Part shown: piece by piece, positions 43,499-52,057 of the stretch
Layout of the letters: the number at the start of each line of letters is the position of its first letter
Position numbering within the stretch: the stretch's first letter is position 1
Assembly: GCA_026129685.1 (NCBI GenBank)
Contig: JAHCHO010000003.1
Location: 1 to 64,000, forward strand
Length of the DNA: 64,000 bases
Direction: 5' to 3'
DNA from: Fimbriimonadaceae bacterium
GTDB lineage: Bacteria > Armatimonadota > Fimbriimonadia > Fimbriimonadales > Fimbriimonadaceae
Translations under genes and position numbers: made by a program
Notes under the pieces: model-generated
Databases searched by the model: none
What the model was told of the DNA's origin: nothing
Seen by the model: the letters and a program-made list of their open reading frames with translations, nothing else

Positions 43499-44803
43499 AT
43501 GGCCGAACGTCTTCTCCTCCTCGAACACGCCGCCGACCCGAACTTCGCGACGCTCGCCGGGTACCAGGCCAAAGGCGGTTACGCCGGGTTGCGCAAGGCG
43601 CTGGCGATGGACCGGCAAGGGGTGATCGACCAGGTCAAAGCGTCGGGCCTGCGCGGGCGCGGCGGCGCGGGCTTTCCCGCTTGGATCAAGTGGAACGGCA
43701 TCGAGAAGACGAAGACGCAACCGCACTACCTGATCTGCAACGCGGACGAGGGCGAACCGGGCACCTTCAAGGACAAGCAACTGATGGAGCAGACGCCCTT
43801 CCTGCTGGTCGAGGGGATGACGATCGCGGGATTCGCCACGCAGGCCGACTGCGGCTACATCTACATTCGGGGCGAATTCATCGACGCGGCGCGGGCGGTC
43901 CGGAAGGCGATCGACGAAGCCTACGCGGCGGGGCTTCTGGGCAAGAACATTCTGGGTACGGGCCTCGACTTCGACCTCTACATCCACCTGGGGGCGGGGA
44001 GCTACGAGTGCGGCGAGGAGTCGGCGCTCATGAGCAGCCTGATGGGCGAACGAGGGATGCCGCGCCTGAAGTTCCCCCACGCGCCGTTGCCGACGGTCGC
44101 GGGCCTATGGGACAGGCCGACGATCATCAACAACGTCGAGACCTACTGTTGCGCTCCTTCGATCCTGACGAACGGGGGCGAGTGGTACGCCTCCATCGGC
44201 GCCTCGACGAAGAACTCGCGGGGCACGAAGATCTTCTCGGTCAGCGGCCACGTGAACCGACCGGGCAACTACGAGGTCGAGTTCGGTACGCCTTTGGCGG
44301 AACTGCTGCAGATGGCGGGCGGGATGAAGGGCGGCGCGCTCAAGGCGTGCGTCCCGGGCGGTTCTTCGGTGCCGATGATCCGCGCGGAGGCGGTCGAAAG
44401 GGCGATCATCGGCTACGAGGAGATGGGCGAGGTCGGTTCGATGGTCGGGTCGGGAGGATGCATGTTTCTCAACGAACACACGTGCATCGTCCGTTTCATC
44501 TGGCGCACCTCCCTGTTCTACGCGCGCGAATCGTGCGGGAAGTGCACGCCTTGCCGGGAGGGGACGAAGTGGCTGGCCCAGATTCTGGACCGAATCGTGA
44601 AGGGCGGCGGGCGCTCGGGGGACTTCGAACTGCTTCAACAGGTCTGCTCGCAGATCGATGGGCGTTCGTTCTGCGGCCTCGGCGATGCGGCGGCCTGGCC
44701 GGTGGCGGGGGCGCTCAAGGTGTTCCCGGAGGAGTTCCGGCACTTCATCGAGCACGGCAAGTCGGTGGTGGACTCGCCGTTGCGCGAGCCCGCGATGGTC
44801 TGA
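43499..44803 (+). CDS. nuoF: NADH-quinone oxidoreductase subunit F
   Basis: 434 aa. FMN/NADH-binding subunit of complex I. FMN motif GRGGAGFPAWIKW (53-65), NADH region NADEGEPGTFKDKQLME, GAGSYECGEESAL, and the N3 iron-sulfur ligands ESCGKCTPCREG plus the later Cys in RSFCGLGDAAAWP. All cluster ligands are present. nuoE and nuoG are not adjacent: the downstream neighbour is convergent folB. With nuoA-nuoC 8 kb away on the other strand, complex I genes are dispersed in this genome. Confidence 0.97.
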   Translation: MAERLLLLEHAADPNFATLAGYQAKGGYAGLRKALAMDRQGVIDQVKASGLRGRGGAGFPAWIKWNGIEKTKTQPHYLICNADEGEPGTFKDKQLMEQTPFLLVEGMTIAGFATQADCGYIYIRGEFIDAARAVRKAIDEAYAAGLLGKNILGTGLDFDLYIHLGAGSYECGEESALMSSLMGERGMPRLKFPHAPLPTVAGLWDRPTIINNVETYCCAPSILTNGGEWYASIGASTKNSRGTKIFSVSGHVNRPGNYEVEFGTPLAELLQMAGGMKGGALKACVPGGSSVPMIRAEAVERAIIGYEEMGEVGSMVGSGGCMFLNEHTCIVRFIWRTSLFYARESCGKCTPCREGTKWLAQILDRIVKGGGRSGDFELLQQVCSQIDGRSFCGLGDAAAWPVAGALKVFPEEFRHFIEHGKSVVDSPLREPAMV

Positions 44804-44813
44804 GCCGACGGTT

Positions 44814-45173
44814 CTACCGGGTCACGGTGAGGCTAACGCCCGCCCGGTCGACGGTGGCGGGGATCGGGGGAAGACGCTTTGCCAACTCGATCCGCACCTC
44901 CCGCACGCGCGGATGCCGGTCCAGGATCGCCTTCGCGATCGAGTGGGCCAGGGCTTCCATCAGGTCGTGGCGTCGGGCGCGGGAGACTTCTTCGACGAGG
45001 GCCACGACGGTGCCGTAGCACACGGTGTCGCCGAGACGGTCGCTGGACGGGGCGTCGGACTCGATCTCAAGTTCGAGGGACGCCTCATAGCGGTGCCCGA
45101 CGGTCTTCTCCTCGCTCGAAAAACCGTGGTAGCCGTAGAACTCGATGCCTTCGATGAAGAGAGTGATGCGCAT
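44814..45173 (-). CDS. folB: Dihydroneopterin aldolase
   Basis: 119 aa T-fold enzyme of folate synthesis; converts 7,8-dihydroneopterin to 6-hydroxymethyl-dihydropterin and glycolaldehyde. Family motifs: IEGIEFYGYHGFSSEEKTVGHRYEASLELE, the Tyr in VCYGTVVALVEE, LMEALAHSIAKAIL with the pterin-binding Glu, and VREVRIELAKRLPP, containing the catalytic Lys. Its ATG has GGAG 9 nt upstream, unlike most genes here. Convergent with nuoF (10 bp). No other fol gene is in the window; the PTPS-like gene at 9.3 kb is the only other pterin gene. Confidence 0.95.
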   Translation of the reverse strand: MRITLFIEGIEFYGYHGFSSEEKTVGHRYEASLELEIESDAPSSDRLGDTVCYGTVVALVEEVSRARRHDLMEALAHSIAKAILDRHPRVREVRIELAKRLPPIPATVDRAGVSLTVTR

Positions 45174-45292
45174 TAAGGACTCCGCAAGCCGGTGTTAACG
45201 CCGGGCTAAGGGCGGTTCGAAGCGGGAACAATCCCCGTTGTCCCCGGCGATCGGGTGACGATGAGAAGCATCGAAAGGTAAAGCACGCCTCC

Positions 45293-45316
45293 GGGGCCGA
45301 CTTTCACATCGGCCCC
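45293..45316. other. Isolated hairpin upstream of folB
   Basis: GGGGCCGA (45293-45300) / TCGGCCCC (45309-45316), 8-bp stem, loop CTTTCACA. No gene ends here on either strand, so it is not an obvious terminator. It could insulate folB from the PEP-CTERM promoter or be a protein-binding site. The rest of the 349-bp gap (45174-45522) holds the promoter described next and no ORF I can support. Confidence 0.4.
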
Positions 45317-45391
45317 ATCTCTTTCAGGATACGCCGGGCCGCCACCCGCTCCTCCCAAGCCCACCGCTCGGATCGCCCCCGAGATCTTCAG

Positions 45392-45439
45392 ACTTTCGTA
45401 GAGAAAGTTCTTGACAATCGAGGAGCGATCCCCTATGAT
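45392..45439 (+). promoter_or_regulatory. Near-consensus promoter of the second PEP-CTERM gene
   Basis: TTGACA (45411-45416), 17 bp, TATGAT (45434-45439). Directly upstream is a 6-bp inverted repeat ACTTTC-GTAGA-GAAAGT (45392-45408), a possible operator or activator site. Predicted leader about 78 nt. This is the best sigma-70-type promoter in the window. Confidence 0.8.
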
Positions 45440-45522
45440 GAGCGCGAGAACCCCTGAGGGTCCCGCGACCGACGTATCGGCGACGGTGCCCCGTCCGAAG
45501 GGTTCGGGTCAGGTGTAGGAAC

Positions 45523-46329
45523 ATGCTAGATCTCAACGGACGCATTGCGCGTCGCACCCTCGTCGTTGCCGGCAGCTCGGTTTCGGGCGCCATTCGATCC
45601 AAAGCGATGGCGGTCACCTTGGTCGTCGCCGTGCTGAGCGGGGTGGCGCCGGCGGACAACGTCGTCGTCGCGAACCAGTACGCCACGACGCCCTGGTCCC
45701 CGGCGGCGGGCCTGAACACGTTCATTCGCGACACGGGTCAGGCACGCACGGGGCAGTTGCTCATCCATAGCAGCCAACTCGGAGCGATGGCTCCGGGCGA
45801 CCTCATCACGGGTTTCTCCTTCCGGATGTGGAACGGGGCGACGAGCACGTTCACGGGCGCGACCTGGGCGGACTATGAGATTCGCGTGGGGGCCGGGGTG
45901 GCGCCGAGCGCGGGTTCCACGACCTTCGCCGACAACTTCGTGGGAGCGCCCACGCTGGTCCAGGACGGCGCGTTGACGCAGTCGGGCTACACGTCCGGGG
46001 CATCGGGCGCGACGCCCAACGCTTGGGGCAACACGATCACCTTCCAGACGCCGTACGTGTACACGGGCGGCCATCTGACGATCGAGATTCGGCACGGCGG
46101 GAGCAACATCACGAACCCGGCCAACTCCTTCCTCGAGGCGGTCGCCACGACGGGCACCGGTTACTCGACCGACTATCGCTCCTTCACGGCGACGGGCATG
46201 ACGGCCACCACGGGCGCCCAAGCGACGTTCACGATGACGAACCTCCAGTACACGCCGGTTCCCGAGCCGGCGACAATGACGGCGCTGGGCGTCGGCGCGC
46301 TCGCCCTGTTGCGTCGGCGGCGCAAGTAG
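45523..46329 (+). CDS. PEP-CTERM protein of unknown function
   Basis: 268 aa. The N-terminus is long: a basic stretch precedes a hydrophobic segment (AVTLVVAVLSGVAPA), so the true start may be the ATG at 45607; GTAGGAAC lies just before the ATG at 45523. The body is Thr/Gly-rich beta structure (GDLITGFSFRMWNGATSTFTG, YVYTGGHLTIEIRHGGSN). C-terminus VPEPATMTALGVGALALL followed by RRRRK is a PEP-CTERM sorting signal, closely matching the tail of the CHRD protein at 0.4 kb. Exported and probably envelope-anchored; no enzymatic motif seen. Confidence 0.82.
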   Translation: MLDLNGRIARRTLVVAGSSVSGAIRSKAMAVTLVVAVLSGVAPADNVVVANQYATTPWSPAAGLNTFIRDTGQARTGQLLIHSSQLGAMAPGDLITGFSFRMWNGATSTFTGATWADYEIRVGAGVAPSAGSTTFADNFVGAPTLVQDGALTQSGYTSGASGATPNAWGNTITFQTPYVYTGGHLTIEIRHGGSNITNPANSFLEAVATTGTGYSTDYRSFTATGMTATTGAQATFTMTNLQYTPVPEPATMTALGVGALALLRRRRK

Positions 46330-46353
46330 GTTCGCGCGTCCGGGCGATCCGGC

Positions 46354-46359
46354 CATAAT
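46354..46359 (+). promoter_or_regulatory. -10 box of the dihydroorotase gene
   Basis: CATAAT ends 7 nt before the GTG at 46367, which favours that GTG over the ATG at 46358, which lies inside the box. Confidence 0.45.
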
Positions 46360-46366
46360 GCCCTCC

Positions 46367-47704
46367 GTGTGGATTCGGAACGCGGACGTGGCGTCATCCG
46401 GCGGGGTCGCCCGGGCGGACGTGCTGATCCGTGACGGGCGGATCGTTCGGGTCGGTCAGGTCCGCGAGTCGGACGCGGCGGGCGAGGAGCCACTCGACGC
46501 CACGGGACTCACGGTCCTGCCCGGGCTGATCGATACCCAGGTCCATTTCCGCGAGCCGGGAATGGAGCACAAAGAGGACATCGCGTCAGGGAGTCTGGCG
46601 GCGGTCTGTGGGGGCGTGACGACGTTCTTCGAGATGCCGAACACGGTCCCGACGACGACGACCGCCGAGGCGCTCGCCGACAAGTTGCGGCGAAGCGAGG
46701 GTCGATCGTGGGCCAACTACGCCTACTTCGTGGGAGCGACGACCGACAACGCGGCCACCCTTACGGCCTGCGAGCGCCTGCCCGGGACGCCGGGGATCAA
46801 GATCTTCATGGGCAGTTCGACGGGCACCCTGCTCGTGCCCGATGACGCGACGCTCGAGGAGGTGTTGCGCAACGGGAGCCGACCCTGTCCGATCCACGCC
46901 GAAGACCACTTTCGGCTGGAGGAGCGGAAGTCGTTGGCGGACCGGGCCCGGGGTCCCGAGCAGCACCCGTTCCTGCGCGACGCCGAGTGTGCGCGCCGTG
47001 CCACCGCCCGCATTCTTGCGCTGAGCGAGAAGACGGGGCGCCCGGTTCACGTGCTGCACGTCTCGACGCTCGAAGAGTTGCCTCTGTTGGCGGAGGCCAA
47101 GTCAAGGGGGCTCCGCGTTTCGTGCGAGGTCACGCCCCAGCACCTGACGCTCGCGGCGCCGGAGGCATACGAGCGGTTGGGCTCGCTCGCCCAGATGAAC
47201 CCCCCGATTCGAGGGCAGGAGCATCGTGAGGCGTTGTGGTCGGCGGTTCGGACCGGCCTGTTCGACGTTTTCGGGAGCGATCACGCCCCCCACACGCTCG
47301 AGGAGAAGGCCAAGTCCTATCCGGGATCACCGAGCGGGATGCCGGGGGTGCAGACGATGTTGCCCGTCCTGCTGACCCATGTGGCGGAGGGCCGACTCGA
47401 ACTTGGCGACGTCGTGCGGATGGCGTGCGAGAATCCGGCGCGCCTCTACGGGGTCGCGCGAAAGGGGACCGTCCGCGAAGGGTTCGACGCCGACCTGTGC
47501 CTGGTCGACCTTGCGGCCAGGTGGACGTTCGAGCGCTCCGAGGTGCGGTCACGGTGCGGTTGGAGCCCCTTCGAGGGGATGGCCATGGTCGGCCGACCCA
47601 TTCACACCTTCGTCGGCGGAACGTGGTCGGTGCGGGACGGCGAACCCGTCGGCCACCCCTCCGGTCAAACGACGCAATTCACCTGGAAGGACGGACCGCA
47701 TTGA
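46367..47704 (+). CDS. pyrC: Dihydroorotase (class I) or related amidohydrolase
   Basis: 445 aa from the GTG at 46367 (448 from an ATG at 46358). Metal-dependent amidohydrolase: N-terminal VLPGLIDTQVHFREPGMEHKED with the HxH-type pair (here Q-V-H), GIKIFMGSSTG with the Lys expected to be carboxylated, HAEDH, VHVLHVST and FGSDHAPHT with the catalytic Asp. Closes the pyrimidine precursor ring between carbamoyl-aspartate and dihydroorotate. The usual first motif is DxHxH; here it reads DTQVH, with Gln at the first His position. Allantoinase is the main alternative. Confidence 0.85.
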   Translation: MWIRNADVASSGGVARADVLIRDGRIVRVGQVRESDAAGEEPLDATGLTVLPGLIDTQVHFREPGMEHKEDIASGSLAAVCGGVTTFFEMPNTVPTTTTAEALADKLRRSEGRSWANYAYFVGATTDNAATLTACERLPGTPGIKIFMGSSTGTLLVPDDATLEEVLRNGSRPCPIHAEDHFRLEERKSLADRARGPEQHPFLRDAECARRATARILALSEKTGRPVHVLHVSTLEELPLLAEAKSRGLRVSCEVTPQHLTLAAPEAYERLGSLAQMNPPIRGQEHREALWSAVRTGLFDVFGSDHAPHTLEEKAKSYPGSPSGMPGVQTMLPVLLTHVAEGRLELGDVVRMACENPARLYGVARKGTVREGFDADLCLVDLAARWTFERSEVRSRCGWSPFEGMAMVGRPIHTFVGGTWSVRDGEPVGHPSGQTTQFTWKDGPH

Positions 47705-48144
47705 ACCTCAAGACCCGACTGATCGACGGTTTTCGATACGACCTTTGGGCCAACCGCGCCTGGTTGGCGGTGTTGCCTCGTCTGGCCGACCCGGAGGACG
47801 GCCGGCAGGTGTTGCGGCACATTCTGAACGCCCAGATCGTGTGGCGCGCGAGGATCGTCGGGACCACGCCGGAGATCGCCACAGAGGTGGACGACGGTTC
47901 GCTCGAATCCTCGGCGCTCGCCTGGATCGGCTTGCTGGAGGAACGGGACCTGGGAGAGGTCGTTTCGTACCGGACGACGCTCGGGGTGGCGTACGATCAG
48001 CCGCTGCACGAGATCGCCTACCACGTCGTGAACCACGGAACCTACCACCGAGGCCACCTGCGGGGGTTGGCGGACGCACAGGGCATGAGCGACTTTCCGG
48101 AAACGGACTTTGTGGGCTGGGTTCGCACGGGGGCGTCTCGCTGA
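47701..48144 (+). CDS. DinB-family protein
   Basis: 147 aa starting at TTG 47701, overlapping the pyrC stop as TTGA. Four-helix DinB/YfiT fold with the metal triad spread as in the family: His in VLRHILNAQIVW, and the pair in HEIAYHVVNHGTYHRGHLRGL. Family members include metal-dependent thiol transferases (bacillithiol/mycothiol) and many of unknown role. The coupling to pyrC is positional only. Confidence 0.85.
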   Translation: MNLKTRLIDGFRYDLWANRAWLAVLPRLADPEDGRQVLRHILNAQIVWRARIVGTTPEIATEVDDGSLESSALAWIGLLEERDLGEVVSYRTTLGVAYDQPLHEIAYHVVNHGTYHRGHLRGLADAQGMSDFPETDFVGWVRTGASR

Positions 48145-48257
48145 CGGTCCGGCCGATCTAGCGGTTCTCGGCTACAATGGCAAGCACCGCCCGAGCGGGC
48201 GACGCGACGACGTGTTCACTGCCGTAACAACCGAGAGGCCGGGGGCCGCCCGCTAGC

Positions 48258-48995
48258 GTGTCCCAACTTGGCGGCTTGGATTCCGAGAGACCCTCGGACT
48301 CGTCTCGCGGCGTCGCCGCGAAGCCCGAGTTTTCGGAGAAGTTCCTGTCCCGAATCCGAAACTACACCAATCCGCTGTACCACTGCCGCCGGATGGCGGA
48401 CGACTTGGCCTCGGCCTACCACGCCCTCCGGAACTGGAACTACACGACGATCCGGCACGACGAGGGGAGGCTCGCCAAGGCGTTTCGGGGGAAGCTCTTC
48501 GCGGCGTTCTTCTTCAGCGGCGCCTTCATGATCGTGGCGGTCGCCCTTGGCGTTAAGACGCAGTTCGACACGAACAACCGGTACGTCGGGGTGTTCGCGA
48601 CGATGGCCTACAGCATGATCCTGACGACGGCGGCGTACCAGGTTTTCTGGGCGATCGCCAACGTGGACTTCTACCACTACACGGAACGGAACTTCTGGGC
48701 GCGTTTCCTTCAACTCGAGCGCGACCTGTGGCCGGTGCATCGTCGGGCGCTTCAGATGGCGCTGGTCGTGGCGTTCATCATCGTGCCGATCAACCTGGGG
48801 ATCGCCTGGGCGGTCGGCTGGTTGCCCGCGCACGTGGCCGACTACGTGCCGATGGGGGTGATCGTGGCGATCGTCAACGTGATCCTGATCGACAGCACGG
48901 TCGTTCGGGCGATGGGCGACAAGTTCGACGAACACTCGCGAGTGCTGGCGGAGCAGTACGCCGTTCCGGGCGAACCGGCGGATCCGCCCGAGTAG
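48258..48995 (+). CDS. Conserved-looking 4-TM membrane protein
   Basis: 245 aa from a GTG. No family recognised. Cytoplasmic N-terminus of about 78 residues, then helices near 79-98 (KLFAAFFFSGAFMIVAVALG), 109-131 (YVGVFATMAYSMILTTAAYQVFW), 162-184 and 191-212, with a final charged tail. An upstream TACAAT (48173-48178) would give a leader of about 75 nt that contains the hairpin CGCCCGAGCGGGCG. The last bases converge on the glycosidase-like gene 8 bp away. Function unknown. Confidence 0.65.
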   Translation: MSQLGGLDSERPSDSSRGVAAKPEFSEKFLSRIRNYTNPLYHCRRMADDLASAYHALRNWNYTTIRHDEGRLAKAFRGKLFAAFFFSGAFMIVAVALGVKTQFDTNNRYVGVFATMAYSMILTTAAYQVFWAIANVDFYHYTERNFWARFLQLERDLWPVHRRALQMALVVAFIIVPINLGIAWAVGWLPAHVADYVPMGVIVAIVNVILIDSTVVRAMGDKFDEHSRVLAEQYAVPGEPADPPE

Positions 48996-49003
48996 GCGGC
49001 GGT

Positions 49004-51001
49004 TCAGCGCACGAGGATCGCCCCGTGGATTTCCAGTTTCGGGACGGTGACGACGAGGGTCCCGTCGCGCCACGTCGTTTTCAGAACCTTGCCGTCGGGC
49101 TCCCACGTCACGCGCTTGGGTTGGGGGCACCGTAGGCGCACCTGGATCGGCCCGACGGGCGGGACGACGTCGGCGCTGAGGACCTGGCTTGAGCGCTGCA
49201 TCTCGAGGGTGTTCAGCAGATGCACGGCGAGACGTCCGTCGCGGGTCCGACGAAGGGCCAACTCGACGAAGGACGGCGCGTCCGACGTCACGGCGGGCGA
49301 CGGGAACAGCGACCGGGCCAAGGCGGCGAACAAGGAGCGCGAGGCGGGATGGTGGGTCCGGAAATGGCCGATCGCGAGGGGACCGAAGACGGCCGCCATC
49401 CGGCCCTTGCCGTATGCGTTGATGGTCGCGGCGACGAGGCCAGGTTTGCGGGTGTCCCGGGTGGCGTACCGGTAGGCAACGGGCTTGGCGGTCTTCGGCC
49501 TCACCGTTTGCCACGCGCCGGCAATCGGGACGAGGCCGCCCGGGCAGGCGAGTTCGGCGGTCGTCTCCTGGTTCTCACCCTCAAAGTCGGCCCCGATCGC
49601 TTCCCGAAAGTTGGCCGCGCAGGCGGCGCCGAGGACCAGGAGGGAGCCCCCGTTCCGAACATAGGCGAGGAGCGCCCGCCGGGTCGGTTCGGTGATGCGG
49701 TAGGCGTCGGCGACCACGACCATCGGGTATTTCGCGATCTGCGGCAACAGGGCGTGCTCGGCGAGGATGTCCACCGAGTAGCCGTTCTCCAGCAAACCGT
49801 GCAGGGCGCCTTCGAGTTCGGAGGTGCATCCCCAGGGGGTGAACACCACGTCGGAGCGGTCGAACTGGGTTTCGCTCGAGAGCATCAGGGCGACCTGGGG
49901 AACGGACGCGCTTTTGTGGGAGACGGCCTGCCGGGCGCGGCAAAACTTGGCGACGGCCTCCTGGGTCTCGATGATCTGGGGGACGATGTAGCCCCGGCGG
50001 GTCGGCTGGTAGTAGGTCTGGAATCCGCCGCCCTGCATCAAGACGACCGCCGCCTCCTGTTCGAGCATGGCGGGGGTCTTGAGGGTGTGGCCGATGCCGT
50101 CGGTCCAGTTAAAGCCCCAAGCCATCAGGTCCCAGGGGAGGCCGTTGCCCGCGAGGTAGCGGGCCTCGACGCGCGCCCGGTCCACCGACAGGGTGGGCGA
50201 GTAGTCGCCGGAGAGGAAGTCCAGGTTCACCTCGGGCTTTTTGGGGGCATGAGTGCTGTACATCCAGTTGCTGGTGAGTTGGACCCCGGGGACGGCGCGG
50301 TGCACCGCGTCGACCCAATGGGCGACGTACCGCTCGAACAGGCGGCGATGGAACTGCTTCCACTCGAACCAACCCGGATCGCTCCTCTTGCGGGGGGCAT
50401 CGTCGCGGCCCGTTTCCGACTTCCAGGCGGCCATGGCGGCGGGCGAGTAGTCGAGTTGAGCGGCCCAGCAGTCGCCGTCCACCCAGGCCCCGTCCAGCTT
50501 GTAGGCGGTGAGGACCTCGGTGAGCTGGGGGATGAGCAGCTCGTCCACGTACGGGCCGAAGGTGCTCGTGTTGTTGGGGTCGCGGTTTCCGGCGGCGTCG
50601 ACGCGCGCCCATTCGGGGTGGTGCTCGATGGCGACGGTATCCCATACGCCGGAGTAGTGGACGAAAAGGCCAACCCCCTGGTCGGCAGTCACCTTGCGCC
50701 AAAGGGCGAGGGAGTCCCTGACGATGCCGGGGGACGCCCAGCCGACTTTGGTCGGGTAGCCGGTGTAGCCGGCGTGGCCCTTGCAGTCGTACTGGACGTA
50801 ATCGGGCCGGACGCGCCTCAGGAGTTCGCGCAGGTTCGCCTCGTCGAGGTCCGCCCCGAGTTCGGTGTCGCCTTTCTGAGGGTGGAGGTCGAAGTGCATT
50901 CCCAGGAACGCCTCCTTCCTGGGGACGGGCTTGTTGGGCTGGGTCGGTTCGGACGGGAGGAGCATGAGACCGAGGGACAGGGCGAGAGCGCAGAGGCTCA
51001 T
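49004..51001 (-). CDS. Secreted glycoside-hydrolase-like protein
   Basis: 665 aa from the ATG at 51001 (in-frame reading further up to 51127 runs into the upstream glycosyltransferase gene). Signal peptide 1-18. The TIM-barrel part shows GLFVHYSGVWD, PYVDELLIPQLTEVLTAYKLDGAWVDGD with the acidic pair, and TSNWMYSTHAPKKPEVNLDFLSGDY, a pattern of alpha-L-fucosidase/GH42-like relatives. A flavodoxin-like module (VALMLSSETQF through LLVLGAACAANF), as in beta-galactosidase trimerisation domains, and a small beta domain end it. Substrate unknown. Confidence 0.78.
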   Translation of the reverse strand: MSLCALALSLGLMLLPSEPTQPNKPVPRKEAFLGMHFDLHPQKGDTELGADLDEANLRELLRRVRPDYVQYDCKGHAGYTGYPTKVGWASPGIVRDSLALWRKVTADQGVGLFVHYSGVWDTVAIEHHPEWARVDAAGNRDPNNTSTFGPYVDELLIPQLTEVLTAYKLDGAWVDGDCWAAQLDYSPAAMAAWKSETGRDDAPRKRSDPGWFEWKQFHRRLFERYVAHWVDAVHRAVPGVQLTSNWMYSTHAPKKPEVNLDFLSGDYSPTLSVDRARVEARYLAGNGLPWDLMAWGFNWTDGIGHTLKTPAMLEQEAAVVLMQGGGFQTYYQPTRRGYIVPQIIETQEAVAKFCRARQAVSHKSASVPQVALMLSSETQFDRSDVVFTPWGCTSELEGALHGLLENGYSVDILAEHALLPQIAKYPMVVVADAYRITEPTRRALLAYVRNGGSLLVLGAACAANFREAIGADFEGENQETTAELACPGGLVPIAGAWQTVRPKTAKPVAYRYATRDTRKPGLVAATINAYGKGRMAAVFGPLAIGHFRTHHPASRSLFAALARSLFPSPAVTSDAPSFVELALRRTRDGRLAVHLLNTLEMQRSSQVLSADVVPPVGPIQVRLRCPQPKRVTWEPDGKVLKTTWRDGTLVVTVPKLEIHGAILVR

Positions 51002-51047
51002 GGTCCCCTGTTTCGCGGCCCTGGACGCCACTCCTTCGCGCACCCGG

Positions 51048-52037
51048 TCAGCGGGCGTCCGGACCTTTGACGGGGGCGAGAAGCACCCGCGCGAACAGCC
51101 CGACCTGGTTGCGGAACCGACCGACAAGGCCGAGGGTGAGGAGGCAGGGGATCAGCCAGGCGACCCATCGCAGAGCCGCGCCCATCCGGTCAAGCAACCA
51201 GCAGACGAACGCGGCGGGTCGGCCGTGATGAATCCGAAAATAGAGCTCCTTGCCCCGGTTGTAGCGGGCGACGGCGCGCCATCGATTCACCCCGCTCGAC
51301 GAACCCAGTTCGTGGACGAAGACCGCCCGGGGGACGTACACGATGCGGCCGTGGCGTCGCAGGCGGCGGCACAGGTCGGTGTCCTCGCAATAGAGGAAGA
51401 AGCGTTCGTCGAAGCGCTCGACCGGGCGCATCATGAGGCACGCCCCCATCACCTGCTCGGTCTCGGCGTTCTCGTCGAGCCGGCGCACCAAGTCGCGAGT
51501 GTTCCAGTAGGGGCTCAGGACGGGACTTCCGGGCCAGGCCTTCTCGAGGAGCGTCTGTTCGCAGAAGACGGCCCAGAGGGTGAGGGCGTTGGCGCTGGAG
51601 TTCTGCAGGCTGCCGTCCGGGTTCAGGAGCCTTCCCCCGGCCGCGACGACGGCGTCGTCCTGGAACGACTCGGCGAGCCGGTCGATCGCGCCCGGTTCGG
51701 CATAGGCGTCGCTGTTGAGGAGGAGGACAAGGGGGTTGGAGGCGAGGTCGATGCCTTGGTTGTTCGCGGCCCCGAAACCCCGGTTCGTCTCGTTGCGGAT
51801 CAGGCGCGCGCGGGGGTGGTCCGCTTCCACCATCTCCGGCGACCCGTCCTCCGAGGCGTTGTCCACGACGATGACCTCGTGATGGGGTTCGATCGCGCGG
51901 AGGCACCGGTCGAGCTTGTCGCGGGTGTTGAAGCTGACCACGACCACGGAGACCGACGGACACAACCCGACCTGGCCTTCCCACCGACCAAGCGGCGGGG
52001 CACGGCGTTCGCCGGGTTCGGGCGTGTCGGGCCTCAT
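51048..52037 (-). CDS. Glycosyltransferase family 2
   Basis: 329 aa GT-A glycosyltransferase similar to rhamnosyltransferases: SVVVVSFNTRDKLDRCLRAI, VIVVDNASEDGSPEMV, NRGFGAANNQGI, LLLNSDAYAEPGAI with the metal-binding DxD equivalent, GACLMMRP and FFLYCEDTDLCRRLRRHG. A C-terminal amphipathic/membrane-associated segment (AALRWVAWLIPCLLTLGLVG) suggests work at the inner membrane on surface polysaccharide. The ATG is 20 bp from divergent greA. A second gene (the glycosidase-like protein) follows after 46 bp, probably in the same operon. Confidence 0.9.
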   Translation of the reverse strand: MRPDTPEPGERRAPPLGRWEGQVGLCPSVSVVVVSFNTRDKLDRCLRAIEPHHEVIVVDNASEDGSPEMVEADHPRARLIRNETNRGFGAANNQGIDLASNPLVLLLNSDAYAEPGAIDRLAESFQDDAVVAAGGRLLNPDGSLQNSSANALTLWAVFCEQTLLEKAWPGSPVLSPYWNTRDLVRRLDENAETEQVMGACLMMRPVERFDERFFLYCEDTDLCRRLRRHGRIVYVPRAVFVHELGSSSGVNRWRAVARYNRGKELYFRIHHGRPAAFVCWLLDRMGAALRWVAWLIPCLLTLGLVGRFRNQVGLFARVLLAPVKGPDAR

Positions 52038-52049
52038 GCTACAATGCTA
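52037..52049. promoter_or_regulatory. Interlocked divergent -10 boxes of greA and the glycosyltransferase
   Basis: Plus: extended -10 TGCTACAAT (52037-52045), 12 nt before greA. Minus: TAGCAT (complement of 52044-52049), 6 nt before the glycosyltransferase ATG. The whole intergenic gap is 20 bp. Confidence 0.45.
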
Positions 52050-52057
52050 CTTCCGCC

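Noticed and set aside
45293-45316. Terminator assignment for the GGGGCCGA hairpin
   Set aside because: No gene ends toward it on either strand; kept only as an unexplained structure.
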